Of a DNA stretch of 64,000 nt, positions 17,184 through 26,769 are shown piece after piece. Every line of letters starts with the position of its first letter. The first letter of the stretch is position 1. A model generated the notes under the pieces. The model was not told the origin of the DNA. It searched no databases and was given only the letters and a program-made list of their open reading frames with translations. Made by a program: the position numbers and the translations under genes. Source of the stretch: Paenibacillus endophyticus. GTDB taxonomy: Bacteria; Bacillota; Bacilli; Paenibacillales; Paenibacillaceae. The stretch is from assembly GCF_014192395.1 (NCBI RefSeq), contig NZ_JACHXW010000002.1, positions 558,001 to 622,000 on the forward strand, given 5' to 3'.

Positions 17184-17714
17184 CTATATCGAAAAAAAAC
17201 GAACGAGTCCAAGAATTGCAAAGCCAAGGAGCACAGTGCCGCCGCCAATTCCTGTGATGGCGCTCTTAGCCACACCCAGTCTTTTGGCTGACCATAAAGA
17301 AAAGATGGATATCACCACAAGAAGGGTACCTAATACGTACAGGCTAGCATCCTTGAATACATCCTTTAACCAGAAAAAATGAATGCCGACGATAAATAGA
17401 ATCCATGGCGCTACATAATCGGTTTTTTTGAATATAATGAAAAGAACAGCGCCAATTGCTGCTAATAAGAACTCGATGAACACGAATATTAAATAGTTCT
17501 TGAATGTATCGGACTCGGATAATGCCGTAGCCTCCTGCCAGTTTGTCACGCTCAAATAGATACCCACCAGGCTGACTAACAACGGCAATGCTGACGCCAT
17601 TCCAATATACTTGCGCCAGCTGCTTCTTGGATTCTCCTGCGCCCAGCCAAACCAACAAAAACCAAACATGCCGAATATCGCCGCATACATAGCATAATCT
17701 CTCAAGTAGTCCAT
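17184..17714 (-). CDS. Small multi-pass membrane protein, unknown function
   Basis: A 176-residue protein with about six hydrophobic segments separated by short charged loops (for example FKKTD, SAKRLG). I do not recognise the family. The ATG at 17714 is preceded by GAGAGGAG with good spacing; an in-frame ATG 21 bases upstream has none. It follows the phosphotransferase gene closely (27 bp) and the two are probably co-transcribed. Confidence 0.72.
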   Translation of the reverse strand: MDYLRDYAMYAAIFGMFGFCWFGWAQENPRSSWRKYIGMASALPLLVSLVGIYLSVTNWQEATALSESDTFKNYLIFVFIEFLLAAIGAVLFIIFKKTDYVAPWILFIVGIHFFWLKDVFKDASLYVLGTLLVVISIFSLWSAKRLGVAKSAITGIGGGTVLLGFAILGLVRFFSI

Positions 17715-17741
17715 ATATACACTCCTCTCACTCATCTATTT

Positions 17742-18536
17742 TTAGCCTTTGCCTTGCAGCATCTCCTCAATCATGCCCAACAGCCAAACTCGCTCGCCTG
17801 GTATATTTTCTCGAAGCCTTGCGGCAGCAACTGGCATCATCCATGCCTCTACCTCAGCCAATGAAGTCACAGACAGCTCCATATATTGTTCGATGTAGGC
17901 CCGGTGCATCTCATATTGCACAGCTTTTATTCCTTCACCTGCTAATTCAGATACGAAAGGTGAACGCAGCATTAAGCTCGTTCGCGCGACATCACTGGCT
18001 GGTTGACCGCTGGTCGCATTATTCCAATCGATTACAACCGGACCGATGTCTGACAACATAATGTTGCCTTGATGAAAATCTCCATGGCAAATCTGATTTC
18101 CTTCCGGCAAGGCATCGAGGTATGCACAAACCTTCGACGCTCTATCCTTCAATAGGCTAGCGGAATCACGTACGGCCTTATCCATGATCTCCTTCTGGCG
18201 CGGAAGCCCTGTAGCTGCGCAGCGATGTATTTCATCATGCAATCTGGCCATTTCACGTGCGAGTTTCACCGCTTCTTGCGGGGAGGCTTGCATGAGGGCT
18301 AGCATAGAAGACCCTTTAATTCGTTCATATATTAGCCCAAGCCTCCCATCGATCTCCATCAATTCGATTGGCCTTGGAGAAGGTGATCCCGCATCATTGA
18401 CGGCTTTTGCTATTCGCCATTCATGCTGGGCCCACTCCAGCTGGAACCAATCATAATAGAGCTTCAGAACCTGACCCTCTCCCCATCCAAACACCTCGGC
18501 GGTCATTCCCTTGCCTATACGTTCTCCCATAACCAT
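17742..18536 (-). CDS. APH-family phosphotransferase
   Basis: A 264-residue aminoglycoside-phosphotransferase/choline-kinase-fold protein. Visible are the catalytic loop ICHGDFHQGNIM and the metal-binding VVIDWNNATSG. Substrates in this family range from aminoglycosides to sugars and small amines and cannot be deduced here, so I would not call it a resistance gene. The start follows GAGGGGGC. Divergent from leucine dehydrogenase. Confidence 0.85.
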   Translation of the reverse strand: MVMGERIGKGMTAEVFGWGEGQVLKLYYDWFQLEWAQHEWRIAKAVNDAGSPSPRPIELMEIDGRLGLIYERIKGSSMLALMQASPQEAVKLAREMARLHDEIHRCAATGLPRQKEIMDKAVRDSASLLKDRASKVCAYLDALPEGNQICHGDFHQGNIMLSDIGPVVIDWNNATSGQPASDVARTSLMLRSPFVSELAGEGIKAVQYEMHRAYIEQYMELSVTSLAEVEAWMMPVAAARLRENIPGERVWLLGMIEEMLQGKG

Positions 18537-18677
18537 ATTCGTAGCCCCCTCTCAGAATGCTTGCTCCTCCTAACAGCCTGCGATAATGCAGGTCGTCTCT
18601 CATGTGCCATCGACCGCTAGGCTTGAATATGCTGAGAGCAGGAAGCATGGCAAACCTGCTTCAAAGGAGGAGTCAAC

Positions 18678-19706
18678 TTGAACCTTATGAATCAAAATTA
18701 TGAGCAGCTCATCTTCCTCCAAGACCGTTCAATCGGATTTAAAGCTATCATCGCTATTGACAATACGACGCTTGGCCCTGCCCTCGGCGGCTGCAGGATG
18801 TGGCATTACGCAAGCGACGAAGCCGCAGTATTGGATGCGCTTCGCCTTGCACGAGGCATGACGTATAAATCTGCCGTATCCGGCATTCCATACGGCGGCG
18901 GCAAAGCTGTCATTCTCTCCCACTCCGATCAAGGGCCGCGGCAAATGCTGTTTCGGGCATTAGGACACAAAATCGACGAGCTGCAGGGCACTTATATTAC
19001 AGGCATGGATTTGGGGACGACCGTCTCCGATATGGACTGGGTTCATTTTGAAACCTCTTTCGTTACGGATACATCCGGCTCACTCGGCGCAGTGAACGAG
19101 CTTACCGCAAAAATGACAGCATATGGCGTGTTCCTAGGCATACAAGCATCCCTTAAGCGTGCTTATGGCAGCGAATCCATTCAACACAAAATCATTGCCG
19201 TGCAAGGTCTCGGTAAAGTAGGGTTCCAGCTTTGCCGCTTTTTGAAGCATGCCGGGGCCAAGCTCATTGTCTCGGATATTAATCCCGCACGGCTGCGGAA
19301 AGCCGTTGAAGAGTTCGGCGCAGATCCGCGCAAGCCCGGCGACATCCTTTCTGTGCCTTGCGATGTGTTATCCCCTTGCGCGCTCGGCGGCATTCTGAAT
19401 GATACTACTGTTAGTAAGCTTAACTGTACAATCATTGCAGGCGCTGCCAACAATCAACTGCTGGAAGCCCGGCACGGCAAGCTCCTGCATGATATGGATA
19501 TTTTGTATGCTCCCGATTATGTCATTAACGCGGGAGGAATAATCGTGACCTCCGTTGAGCTCGAAGGCGGTAATGCGGCTGCAGCGCAAAAGATAGTTGA
19601 GCGGATTGGCGATACCCTTACGCATGTGTTCCATACGTCTGATGCGCAAGGAATATCTACAGCAGCTGCAGCAGATTGGATCGCTGAGCAACTGCTCGGG
19701 CGCTAA
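18678..19706 (+). CDS. Leucine (branched-chain amino acid) dehydrogenase
   Basis: NAD-dependent oxidative deaminase of the Glu/Leu/Phe/Val dehydrogenase family, 342 residues (B. subtilis Bcd is about 364). It shows the substrate-binding LGPALGGCRMW, the catalytic Lys motif PYGGGKAV, and the nucleotide-binding VQGLGKVGF. It interconverts branched-chain amino acids and 2-keto acids, which also feed branched fatty acids. The start is TTG seven bases after AAGGAGG. Phenylalanine dehydrogenase is the nearest alternative. Monocistronic, closed by a bidirectional terminator. Confidence 0.9.
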   Translation: MNLMNQNYEQLIFLQDRSIGFKAIIAIDNTTLGPALGGCRMWHYASDEAAVLDALRLARGMTYKSAVSGIPYGGGKAVILSHSDQGPRQMLFRALGHKIDELQGTYITGMDLGTTVSDMDWVHFETSFVTDTSGSLGAVNELTAKMTAYGVFLGIQASLKRAYGSESIQHKIIAVQGLGKVGFQLCRFLKHAGAKLIVSDINPARLRKAVEEFGADPRKPGDILSVPCDVLSPCALGGILNDTTVSKLNCTIIAGAANNQLLEARHGKLLHDMDILYAPDYVINAGGIIVTSVELEGGNAAAAQKIVERIGDTLTHVFHTSDAQGISTAAAADWIAEQLLGR

Positions 19707-19834
19707 ATACATGAAGCTGTACTAGCAATCATGTCACTGCGACAGCCGTAATTCGACTTGTGCACCCACAAGGCTGTCGCTGAATGTTTAATGCCTTATT
19801 CCAGCTTCTAACAATATGCTTACATAATCATCCA

Positions 19835-19883
19835 AATAAAACAAGGGCTCAGCTCCAATTGGAGTTGAGCCCTTGTTTTATTT
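19835..19883. terminator. Bidirectional terminator
   Basis: A long inverted repeat, AATAAAACAAGGGCTCAGCT with its near-perfect complement, gives A/T-flanked hairpins on both strands between the convergent leucine dehydrogenase and QorB-like genes. A second hairpin (GCGACAGCC / GGCTGTCGC, about 19738-19779) lies just before it and has no T-run. Confidence 0.9.
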
Positions 19884-19914
19884 GGTCATGAAAGCTTCTG
19901 CTAACCGATTTGCA

Positions 19915-20787
19915 TTAAGCTTGAAGCGATTGTCTCACGATATCCTCAAGCGGGGTGAATGTGCCGACAAGCTCCCTCAGGTCATCCGAGGTTTGTGACG
20001 TCTCCCCCTCCGCTACGCTTTGATTGATGGCAGCTACCATGATGGCTACGCCCTCTGGCAAACCTGCCTGTAGAAGAAGGGCTTTCTGCTCATCGAATGA
20101 GATCGGATTGTATACGACTTGCTTGCCCGATACTTCAGCGATAATTGCAGCCAGCTCTTCAAAGCTCCATGTCGTATCCGTTGCAAGGTTATAGATTTGA
20201 TTCTCATGTCCTTCTTCCGTCAACACGACAGCCCCTGCAAGCGCTAAATCGTCACGGCTCGCTGTATGTACGCGTCCAGCTCCCGCATTCGCAACTAATG
20301 CTCCGAATTGAACTGCGGCACCCACGCTTTGCGGACTTACGAAAACATCTGTATAAAGCGGATTTCTCAGGAACGTAAACGGAATGCCCGTCGTGCGGAG
20401 TATGCCCTCCGTAAGCAAATGGGTCGCAGCAAGTGAAAGCTTTGAAGTCTCAGCGAATGCATATCCATAATACGCAATATGGCCGACGCGAGCGTCCTTT
20501 GCCGCTTTAGCAACATTCGCATGCTGAAGAATTCGAAGGGTTTCGTCATGAGCATCCGGGCTCGGTACGAATAGCAGCTTGGACGCGCCTGCAAAAGCCT
20601 TTTCAAGTGATTGGCGGTCATTGTAATCACCATAGCGAACCTCTACTCCAAGCTCAGCTAGGGCAGAAGCTTTCTCCACGTTTCTTGCAACAGCTATAAT
20701 TCGGCTTGCAGGAACCTGCCGGGCAAGCAAATGCTTGATTACGAGACCTCCAAGTTGTCCGGTAGCACCCGTGATAATAATTGACAT
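19915..20787 (-). CDS. NmrA/QorB-like NAD(P)-binding oxidoreductase
   Basis: A 290-residue atypical short-chain dehydrogenase. The N-terminal SIIITGATGQLGGLVIKHLL is the Rossmann glycine motif, and LLFVPSPD and the overall length match NAD(P)H:quinone reductase 2 (QorB/YtfG) proteins. Its divergent partner encodes an HxlR regulator, the usual arrangement for electrophile- or quinone-responsive reductases. Exact substrate unknown. Confidence 0.87.
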   Translation of the reverse strand: MSIIITGATGQLGGLVIKHLLARQVPASRIIAVARNVEKASALAELGVEVRYGDYNDRQSLEKAFAGASKLLFVPSPDAHDETLRILQHANVAKAAKDARVGHIAYYGYAFAETSKLSLAATHLLTEGILRTTGIPFTFLRNPLYTDVFVSPQSVGAAVQFGALVANAGAGRVHTASRDDLALAGAVVLTEEGHENQIYNLATDTTWSFEELAAIIAEVSGKQVVYNPISFDEQKALLLQAGLPEGVAIMVAAINQSVAEGETSQTSDDLRELVGTFTPLEDIVRQSLQA

Positions 20788-20897
20788 AGATGAATCATCC
20801 CTTCATGTATGGATTGGAATGCCAAGCACAATAAAGATATACGGCTCGGCAGTAATTTGTTAGACTCTAAATATATTAGATACTAATGATATTAACA

Positions 20898-20925
20898 AGT
20901 ACGCTTATTTTTCGTATATAGTACT
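20898..20925. promoter_or_regulatory. Dyad in the divergent reductase/HxlR region
   Basis: AGTAC (20898) and GTACT (20921) form an inverted repeat with inner TACG/CGTA symmetry, placed 32 bp before the HxlR start. HxlR proteins bind such dyads as dimers, so this is a candidate operator. Confidence 0.3.
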
Positions 20926-20956
20926 AAAAAACATACTATTGGAGGCATACGCATAC

Positions 20957-21361
20957 ATGGCGAAGTATGGAGAAGATTTCATGAAATGCCCTATGTTCAC
21001 GGCGCAAAGCCTGATCGGCGGGAAATGGAAGGTTTTTCTTTTATGGGCGCTGCATGACGGTCCTAAGCGGTTCAGCGAAATGCAGAGGCTTCTGCCGGAG
21101 GTAACCCAATCGATGCTTACGAACACGCTTCGTGATCTGGAGAAAGACGGATTGATTCATCGCGAGGTTTATCGCCAAGTACCGCCGAAGGTTGAATATT
21201 CGCTCACCCCGATTGGTGACAAATTAATGCCAATTCTACAGCTGCTGCTTGGCTGGGGCACGGAATACATGGAGGATATGGGGACGCTTGACCTCGAAAA
21301 TAGCGGTCTAGATCCTGCCCGTTGGGCAGCGATCAATAAAGGTATGACTCAGTTAAAATAA
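20957..21361 (+). CDS. HxlR-family transcriptional regulator
   Basis: A 134-residue winged-helix regulator. Family hallmarks are CPMFTAQSLIGGKWK near the N-terminus (the conserved Cys can sense thiol-reactive compounds), RFSEMQRLLPEVTQSMLTN for the recognition region, and VPPKVEYSLTPIGDKL for the wing. I chose ATG 20957 (after GGAGG) over a TTG 18 bases upstream that overlaps that site. Likely represses or activates the divergent QorB-like gene. Confidence 0.9.
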   Translation: MAKYGEDFMKCPMFTAQSLIGGKWKVFLLWALHDGPKRFSEMQRLLPEVTQSMLTNTLRDLEKDGLIHREVYRQVPPKVEYSLTPIGDKLMPILQLLLGWGTEYMEDMGTLDLENSGLDPARWAAINKGMTQLK

Positions 21362-21514
21362 CTTGCATACCGCAGATTCTCTCTCCCTTTCTGCTTTCTA
21401 TAAAAAAATAGAAAAAGGCAGTTGTTACCCCTGAAAGCGCCGATGCATAGGGAACAAGCCAATCATATAAATAGATGTACTGGTTTTTCGCTATGAAGGG
21501 ACGCTGAGGCATCT

Positions 21515-21775
21515 ATGTGCTGCTGCATCGGGTATGTCATTATTATAAAAAACGAAGGTAGCGTTAATTTTGGCAATGCTAGAATTTTGGAGACGAACGT
21601 AGATGAGCAGGCCGAGGAAACCGCATCCGGAGCTGAAGAAACCGTATCAAGCGAAGAAGACGTTGATACGGCCATATTAACAGGGAGGCACTCAAAAACG
21701 TTAAAATCGAAGAAGCCGCGAAGGCGTGGAAAAGCTGTCGCAGGCCTCATGCACCGTCAGAAAAGAAAGCGCTAG
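21515..21775 (+). CDS. Small uncertain ORF, 86 aa
   Basis: An open frame with no family I can name. The middle, KNEGSVNFGNARILETN, faintly recalls GerPF-type spore-germination peptides; it is followed by an acidic run and a basic tail (KSKKPRRRGK, RQKRKR). The ribosome binding site is weak (GAGG). Bases 21362-21514 and 21776-21960 around it show nothing else I can support. It may be a real small gene or decayed coding sequence. Confidence 0.35.
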   Translation: MCCCIGYVIIIKNEGSVNFGNARILETNVDEQAEETASGAEETVSSEEDVDTAILTGRHSKTLKSKKPRRRGKAVAGLMHRQKRKR

Positions 21776-21960
21776 AGGCGGGGGCAAGCCTCGGAGCCTC
21801 GGAGCCTTGGACCGGATCAACCCAATCACCGGAACCATGAACTCCGTATCAAAGCATGAAATCCCGCATTCCAGCGCCAATGCGGCAGCTGATGCTTCCG
21901 CAAATCCATCCCTCTTCCCTTACGTCGAGCAGCGTATACATCGGACTCGTATCCCTGGGA

Positions 21961-23295
21961 TCAGCTGTTTACCTTCTCGGCTTCCTTCGAGTAGCGGTTG
22001 GCAGGAATCGGCAATCCTAGGTTGCCGCGAAGCGTATCCGCTTCATACTCCGTACGATACACCCCTCGCTCCTGAAGAATAGGAACGACCAGCTCAACAA
22101 AGTCATTCAAGCCGCTTGGAATGGAAGAATGAATAATGAATCCGTCCGCTGCTCCCTCTTCATGCCACTGCTGGATCAGATCCGCTACCTTCTCCGGCGT
22201 GCCGATGAATTGACCTCGCGGCGTAGCCGATTGCAGCGCAACCTGGCGAAGGGTCAAATTTTGCTCCTTGGCGTTTTGTTTAATTTTATCCGTACCGCTG
22301 CGGAAGCTGTTATGCCCGAGATCACCGAGCTCAGGAAAAGGCTCGTCAAGCGGATATTGGCTGAAATCATGATGCTCGAAGAAACGCCCTAGATAGTTCA
22401 ACGCATTCTCGATCGTTACGAGAGCCGCAAGCTCCTGATACTTAGCCTCGGCTTCTTCTTCCGTGCGGCCGATTATCGGTCCGATGCCTGGGAGAATCAC
22501 AATATCATCCACCGAGCGTCCTTCTGCAACCGCCCGATCCTTCACATCCTTATAGAATGCTTTTGCATCTTCGATGCGCTCATGGCCCGTGAATACCGCA
22601 TCCGCCGCTTTGCCAGCCAGTTTCTTGCCGCTTTCCGATGAGCCCGCTTGGAAGATAACCGGGTGGCCCTGCTTGGAGCGCGCAATATTAAGCGGACCTT
22701 GCACAGCGAAATACTCGCCTTTATGGTTAAGCGTATGAAGCTTAGCGGGATCAAAGAATACACCTGATTCTTTATCTCTTACGAAAGCGTCATCCTCCCA
22801 TGAATCCCATAAGCCGCGTGTGACCTGCAAGTATTCCTCGGCGATTTTGTAGCGCTCGTCATGCGTCGGGTGGTCGGTTTTGCTGAAATTGCTTGCCGAG
22901 CCTTCGAGCGGTGACGTCACTACGTTCCAGCCTGCGCGCCCGCCGCTAATATGGTCAAGCGAACCGAATTGGCGCGCAACCGTAAACGGCTCGCTGTAGG
23001 AGCTCGACAACGTGCCGACCAGCCCGATTTTGGACGTAACGGCAGCAAGCGCCGACAATATCGTAATGGGCTCGAAACGATTGAGGAAGTGAGGAATCGA
23101 TTTCTCATTTATATATAGACCGTCAGCTATGAATACCAAATCGAATTTGCCTGCTTCGGCAGTCTGGGCTTGCTGGGTGTAAAATTTGAAATTAACGCTT
23201 GCATCTGCCGGGACCTCCGGATGCCGCCATGCCGACACATTGCCTCCCACCCCATGAATCAATGCACCGAACTTAATTTGTTTGCGATTCGCCAT
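21961..23295 (-). CDS. Flavin-dependent monooxygenase, YtnJ/CmoJ type
   Basis: FMN-dependent two-component monooxygenase of the bacterial-luciferase superfamily (NtaA/SnaA/DszA subgroup), 444 residues. [39 protein letters not shown] and [17 protein letters not shown] match B. subtilis YtnJ closely. YtnJ/CmoJ oxidises N-acetylated S-alkyl cysteines on the way to C-S cleavage (family knowledge). ATG 23295 follows GGGGAGGA; an upstream ATG is itself part of that site. Last gene of the putative sulfur-salvage operon. Confidence 0.9.
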   Translation of the reverse strand: MANRKQIKFGALIHGVGGNVSAWRHPEVPADASVNFKFYTQQAQTAEAGKFDLVFIADGLYINEKSIPHFLNRFEPITILSALAAVTSKIGLVGTLSSSYSEPFTVARQFGSLDHISGGRAGWNVVTSPLEGSASNFSKTDHPTHDERYKIAEEYLQVTRGLWDSWEDDAFVRDKESGVFFDPAKLHTLNHKGEYFAVQGPLNIARSKQGHPVIFQAGSSESGKKLAGKAADAVFTGHERIEDAKAFYKDVKDRAVAEGRSVDDIVILPGIGPIIGRTEEEAEAKYQELAALVTIENALNYLGRFFEHHDFSQYPLDEPFPELGDLGHNSFRSGTDKIKQNAKEQNLTLRQVALQSATPRGQFIGTPEKVADLIQQWHEEGAADGFIIHSSIPSGLNDFVELVVPILQERGVYRTEYEADTLRGNLGLPIPANRYSKEAEKVNS

Positions 23296-23341
23296 AATAA
23301 ACGTCCTCCCCATTCACATCGATTTATAGTTCCAGTTCACG

Positions 23342-23878
23342 CTATTGCACCTGCAGCAGCGACGTTTCTTTTAACGCAAGACGATAGCTCTTTACGAGTG
23401 TATCCCCGTTTTGGAGATCCTTATCGAACGCCCGCTCAAAGCCAAGCCGCTCATAAAGCCTAACGGCAGAATCCATCATATCCGAGGTATGGAGATGGAG
23501 CGTTTCGGCACCCCATTCCGTAGCAAGCTTGGCGCTTGCACGAATGAGCTCGGTCGCGATGCCGTAACCGCGTGCCTTCCTCGACACGGCAAGGAGGCGA
23601 ATAATTGGAGTTTGAATATTCAGATCAGGCAATCCGTACGCTGCTTCTGATGAATCAAACAAAAACACGCTGCCGACTACCTCGCCGTTCAGCACGGCTG
23701 CCAGCCGAGCCTTTGTTGCTGCTCCGTCGATGGCTTCGAGAATGCTTTCTTTGTAACGGCTCCACGCTTCCTCAGGCAGCACCTGCTCATATTGCCCGTA
23801 AGCATCCAGCAGCACCTCCCGGATTGCCTCGCGATCCGCGGGCTCGGTGTCCCTTATTACAACTGCATTGTCCGACAT
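23342..23878 (-). CDS. GNAT N-acetyltransferase
   Basis: A 178-residue Gcn5-related acetyltransferase. VIRDTEPADREAIREVLLDAY starts the fold, and LAVSRKARGYGIATELI is the acetyl-CoA-binding motif A. In the ytm and yxe operons the equivalent enzyme (SnaA/SnaB) N-acetylates S-substituted cysteines so that the monooxygenases can act. Here it lies between the DinB and YtnJ-like genes, which supports the same role (inference). Confidence 0.85.
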   Translation of the reverse strand: MSDNAVVIRDTEPADREAIREVLLDAYGQYEQVLPEEAWSRYKESILEAIDGAATKARLAAVLNGEVVGSVFLFDSSEAAYGLPDLNIQTPIIRLLAVSRKARGYGIATELIRASAKLATEWGAETLHLHTSDMMDSAVRLYERLGFERAFDKDLQNGDTLVKSYRLALKETSLLQVQ

Positions 23879-23924
23879 GCACGATCACCCGCTTCCTTTA
23901 ACTATGATTACAAGCAGCAGCCGT

Positions 23925-24419
23925 TTAAATAGCGTTGTTTGCTTTTGCCGACTCCGCCTCGCTTTGTTTTACCCGGCGAATTTGTCCCAAATGACCTTGA
24001 ACATGAGCAACGAAAGCCGGAACGATAGCCGCAATCGCGACATGCTCGCCTTTGAAGTTAACGCCTGTTTTACTCCATTCCTCGTCAGTAAGACGGTTAA
24101 ACAGCAGGCTGTTATATTGAACTAGCGCACGGGCCGCTGTCAGAATATCTTTCGCATCGCCCTCGTTCGCCTTCTGACCGCTCACCCATGCATCCTGATT
24201 GAAAAGGGGCAGTCTCACTTCTGAGCCCGACAATATTTCACGAACGCGGAAGGATACGACGATGCTGTGATCCACGAGATGAGCAAGAACCTCGGTTACG
24301 CTCCAGGATTCCGGCGCAGCCTTCCATTTAAGCTGCTGCTCCGTTAGTCCCTCTATTTCTTGCTCGATTTGATCATACGCCTGTACATACGCTTGAACAT
24401 TGACAGTTGACTGACTCAT
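23925..24419 (-). CDS. DinB-family protein
   Basis: A 164-residue four-helix-bundle protein. APESWSVTEVLAHLVDHS contains the first metal-ligand His, and FVAHVQGHLGQI the C-terminal His pair. DinB/YfiT proteins include thiol S-transferases that use bacillithiol or mycothiol (family knowledge). Its position inside a cysteine-thioether operon makes a thiol-transfer or C-S-handling role plausible. AGGAGGAGC precedes the ATG. Confidence 0.8.
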   Translation of the reverse strand: MSQSTVNVQAYVQAYDQIEQEIEGLTEQQLKWKAAPESWSVTEVLAHLVDHSIVVSFRVREILSGSEVRLPLFNQDAWVSGQKANEGDAKDILTAARALVQYNSLLFNRLTDEEWSKTGVNFKGEHVAIAAIVPAFVAHVQGHLGQIRRVKQSEAESAKANNAI

Positions 24420-24458
24420 GTAAGCTCCTCCTTGTGAATGGGGCCAAATGGCTCCTCG

Positions 24459-25622
24459 TTATTGACTGCTGAACCGGCTAAGCTCGAATATGCGCAAATC
24501 ATAGCCCGTTTGTTTTTTTTCTAGTTTATTGGCCAAAATCTCACCGATCACGCTGGCAAACTTAAAGCCATGGCCGGAAAAGCCTCCAGCGAGCAGCACA
24601 TTCGGATGCTCCGGATGCGCATCGATAATGAAATCTTCATCGGGCGTGAACTCGTATTTGCACACTGCGCTCTGAAGAAGCTTGCCTGCTGCGCCTGGCA
24701 CAAAAGCATGCAATGCCCGGCGCAAGTCATCCTCATCCTCCGGGTAAGCTCCGAACGGCGCGATTGGCTCGCCGGGCAACCATTCTACGCCCGTATCATG
24801 CCTGCCGATCTTAATTCCCGCACCGCTAATGCTTGGGAAGCCGTAATATCCGCCTAATGCTCCTCCCCAAGTGAAACCGGGGAATGTACCCGCGTCGAAT
24901 GCGGTCGAGCTTGTTTCAAACCATCCGACGACCTTGCGTACGGCACGGATCGGAAGCTTCACATGATTGGACAGCATATGGAACCATGCCCCTACGGTAA
25001 TGACAACCTGTGAAGCCGTATAAGCTTCTTCCCTTGTATATACGGTGACGCCGCCTTCATCGGCCCTGATGTCTGTGACAAAGGTATCAACGAGCAGCTC
25101 CGCCCCGGCGAGCAGCGCCTGCTGCTTATATGCCGCTATGCATTTCTCGCTGTATAAGTAACCTGCGTTCGGCTCATACATGCCTTGGAACGAATCGTCC
25201 AGCCGAATGCCCGGAAACCGGCGATTGATCTCATCCGCTTGCAGCAGCTCGACCTGTACGCCATTCCTCATCGCATCGCCAAGCCTGCCCTTATAATCGT
25301 AAAAGCTCGTTTCTGCCATGTTCAGCACACCGGATCGCTCCAGCAGCTTCTCGCCGGTGGCCCGCTCCAGCGCCAGCCACTTCTCGTCCGCCCTTAGCGC
25401 CATCTTCACATAAGTGTCGCCTCCATGATAAGCATGCCTAATTAAGCGCGGCTCCCCATGATGGCTTCCCATGTTATGCGGCGGATTGAAAGCATCAATG
25501 AGCAGCGGCTTCGCTCCGCGGGCCGCAAGCTCATAACCGGCGCTCATCCCCATGGAGCCCGCTCCTACGACGATGACATCATATGATTTCGAGATGCTCT
25601 CGTCCTCCCGGCAAGCGTTCAT
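24459..25622 (-). CDS. SolA-like FAD-dependent N-methyl amine oxidase
   Basis: Monomeric sarcosine oxidase/N-methyltryptophan oxidase family, about 387 residues from ATG 25622. YDVIVVGAGSMGMSAGYELA is the FAD Rossmann motif, PPHNMGSHHGEPRLIRHAY matches E. coli SolA closely, and LLAGGFSGHGFKFA is the C-terminal FAD site. The start is uncertain: the N-terminus overlaps the end of the M20 gene by 44 bp, and the best ribosome binding site (GGGAGG) lies inside the overlap. An amine oxidase is not part of the known ytm or yxe operons, so it may act on an N-alkylated substrate. Confidence 0.85.
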   Translation of the reverse strand: MNACREDESISKSYDVIVVGAGSMGMSAGYELAARGAKPLLIDAFNPPHNMGSHHGEPRLIRHAYHGGDTYVKMALRADEKWLALERATGEKLLERSGVLNMAETSFYDYKGRLGDAMRNGVQVELLQADEINRRFPGIRLDDSFQGMYEPNAGYLYSEKCIAAYKQQALLAGAELLVDTFVTDIRADEGGVTVYTREEAYTASQVVITVGAWFHMLSNHVKLPIRAVRKVVGWFETSSTAFDAGTFPGFTWGGALGGYYGFPSISGAGIKIGRHDTGVEWLPGEPIAPFGAYPEDEDDLRRALHAFVPGAAGKLLQSAVCKYEFTPDEDFIIDAHPEHPNVLLAGGFSGHGFKFASVIGEILANKLEKKQTGYDLRIFELSRFSSQ

Positions 25623-26769
25623 CCGCCAGCTTGCGCAAAGCGTCCGAAGCAAGTGCTGCGAAGAATGACGCTGCGATCGGCAATGCTGCCTCATCCAGAT
25701 CAAAGGCCGGATGATGCCATTCCTGCGGTCCAGCCGTACCGAGAAATACGAAAACCCCAGCGGTTTCCTTCAAATAAAATGCAAAATCCTCGCCAGCAGG
25801 AGACGGCTTTGGCTTCACGACAGCAAATCCCAACGCTTCTGCCGTTACAGCTGCCTGCTCCGCCCAACTCTCGTCATTGACAACCGCCGGCGGTCCTTCT
25901 ATCCATTTCACGCTCGCCTTCGTCGCGAAAGCAGAAGCGACTCCATTCACAACTTGCTCGAAGCGCTCCCGCACCGTAAGGCGTACCTGCTCGTCGAACG
26001 TCCTAAGCGTTCCATCAAATACCGCTTTATCCGAAATAACGTTCCATGCCGAACCGGCATGAAGCCTGGTTACGCTGATGACCGCACTGTCCAGCGCGCT
26101 TACGCTGCGGCTCACGATTGATTGCAGCGCCGTAATGATATGCGCTGCCGTCACAATGGGATCGAGGCCTGCTTCCGGTACAGCAGCATGGGTACCGCGC
26201 CCTTCTACTTCGACAACGAAACCATCTGCTGCCGCCATGAGCGGGCCATCCTTGATGCCGATCGTCGCGACCGGCAGGTCAGGCTTATTGTGCATGCCGA
26301 ACACCGCTTCTACGCCATCAAGCGCACCGCTCGCAATAATCTGGCCTGCACCCTTCGCCTTTTCCTCTGCGGGCTGAAATAGAAATCGTACGGTTCCGCG
26401 CAGCTCCTGCTCGCGCTCCTTGAGCAGAAAGGCCGTTCCAAGAATCGAGGCGGTGTGGAAATCATGGCCGCAGGCATGCATTTTCCCGGGGGTTTTGGAC
26501 GCAAAAGATAGTCCCGTTTCCTCCTGAATCGGCAGCGCGTCGATATCCGCCCTCACCGCAACGATCGGTCCTCCGCTCAGTCCGCCAACCTCGGCAATGA
26601 CGCCGGTCTTTAGCCCGTAATCGACAATTCGGATACCTGCTTCAGAAAGCCAGCCGCGTATGGCAGCCGTTGTCTCGAACTCCTCATGGGAGAGCTCCGG
26701 ATGCTCGTGAAGCTGCCTGCGAATCTCCACCAGCCTCGCTTCGATTGCCCCAGCCGAGAAGCCGCTCAT
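25579..26769 (-). CDS. M20-family amidohydrolase (HipO/YxeP type)
   Basis: Zinc-dependent N-acyl-amino-acid deacylase of 396 residues. GKMHACGHDFHTASILGTA holds the first metal ligands, LFQPAEEKAKGAGQII the catalytic Glu pair, and PSPAGEDFAFYL the C-terminal ligand. In the ytm and yxe systems the equivalent SndA/SndB removes the N-acetyl group at the end of thioether breakdown. Its ATG overlaps the stop of the monooxygenase gene upstream (ATGA), so the two are translationally coupled. Confidence 0.9.
   Translation of the reverse strand: MSGFSAGAIEARLVEIRRQLHEHPELSHEEFETTAAIRGWLSEAGIRIVDYGLKTGVIAEVGGLSGGPIVAVRADIDALPIQEETGLSFASKTPGKMHACGHDFHTASILGTAFLLKEREQELRGTVRFLFQPAEEKAKGAGQIIASGALDGVEAVFGMHNKPDLPVATIGIKDGPLMAAADGFVVEVEGRGTHAAVPEAGLDPIVTAAHIITALQSIVSRSVSALDSAVISVTRLHAGSAWNVISDKAVFDGTLRTFDEQVRLTVRERFEQVVNGVASAFATKASVKWIEGPPAVVNDESWAEQAAVTAEALGFAVVKPKPSPAGEDFAFYLKETAGVFVFLGTAGPQEWHHPAFDLDEAALPIAASFFAALASDALRKLADERLPGGREHLEII

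Noticed and set aside
17742..18536. Aminoglycoside resistance gene
   Set aside because: The APH fold is clear but covers many kinases; nothing in the neighbourhood points to antibiotic resistance.
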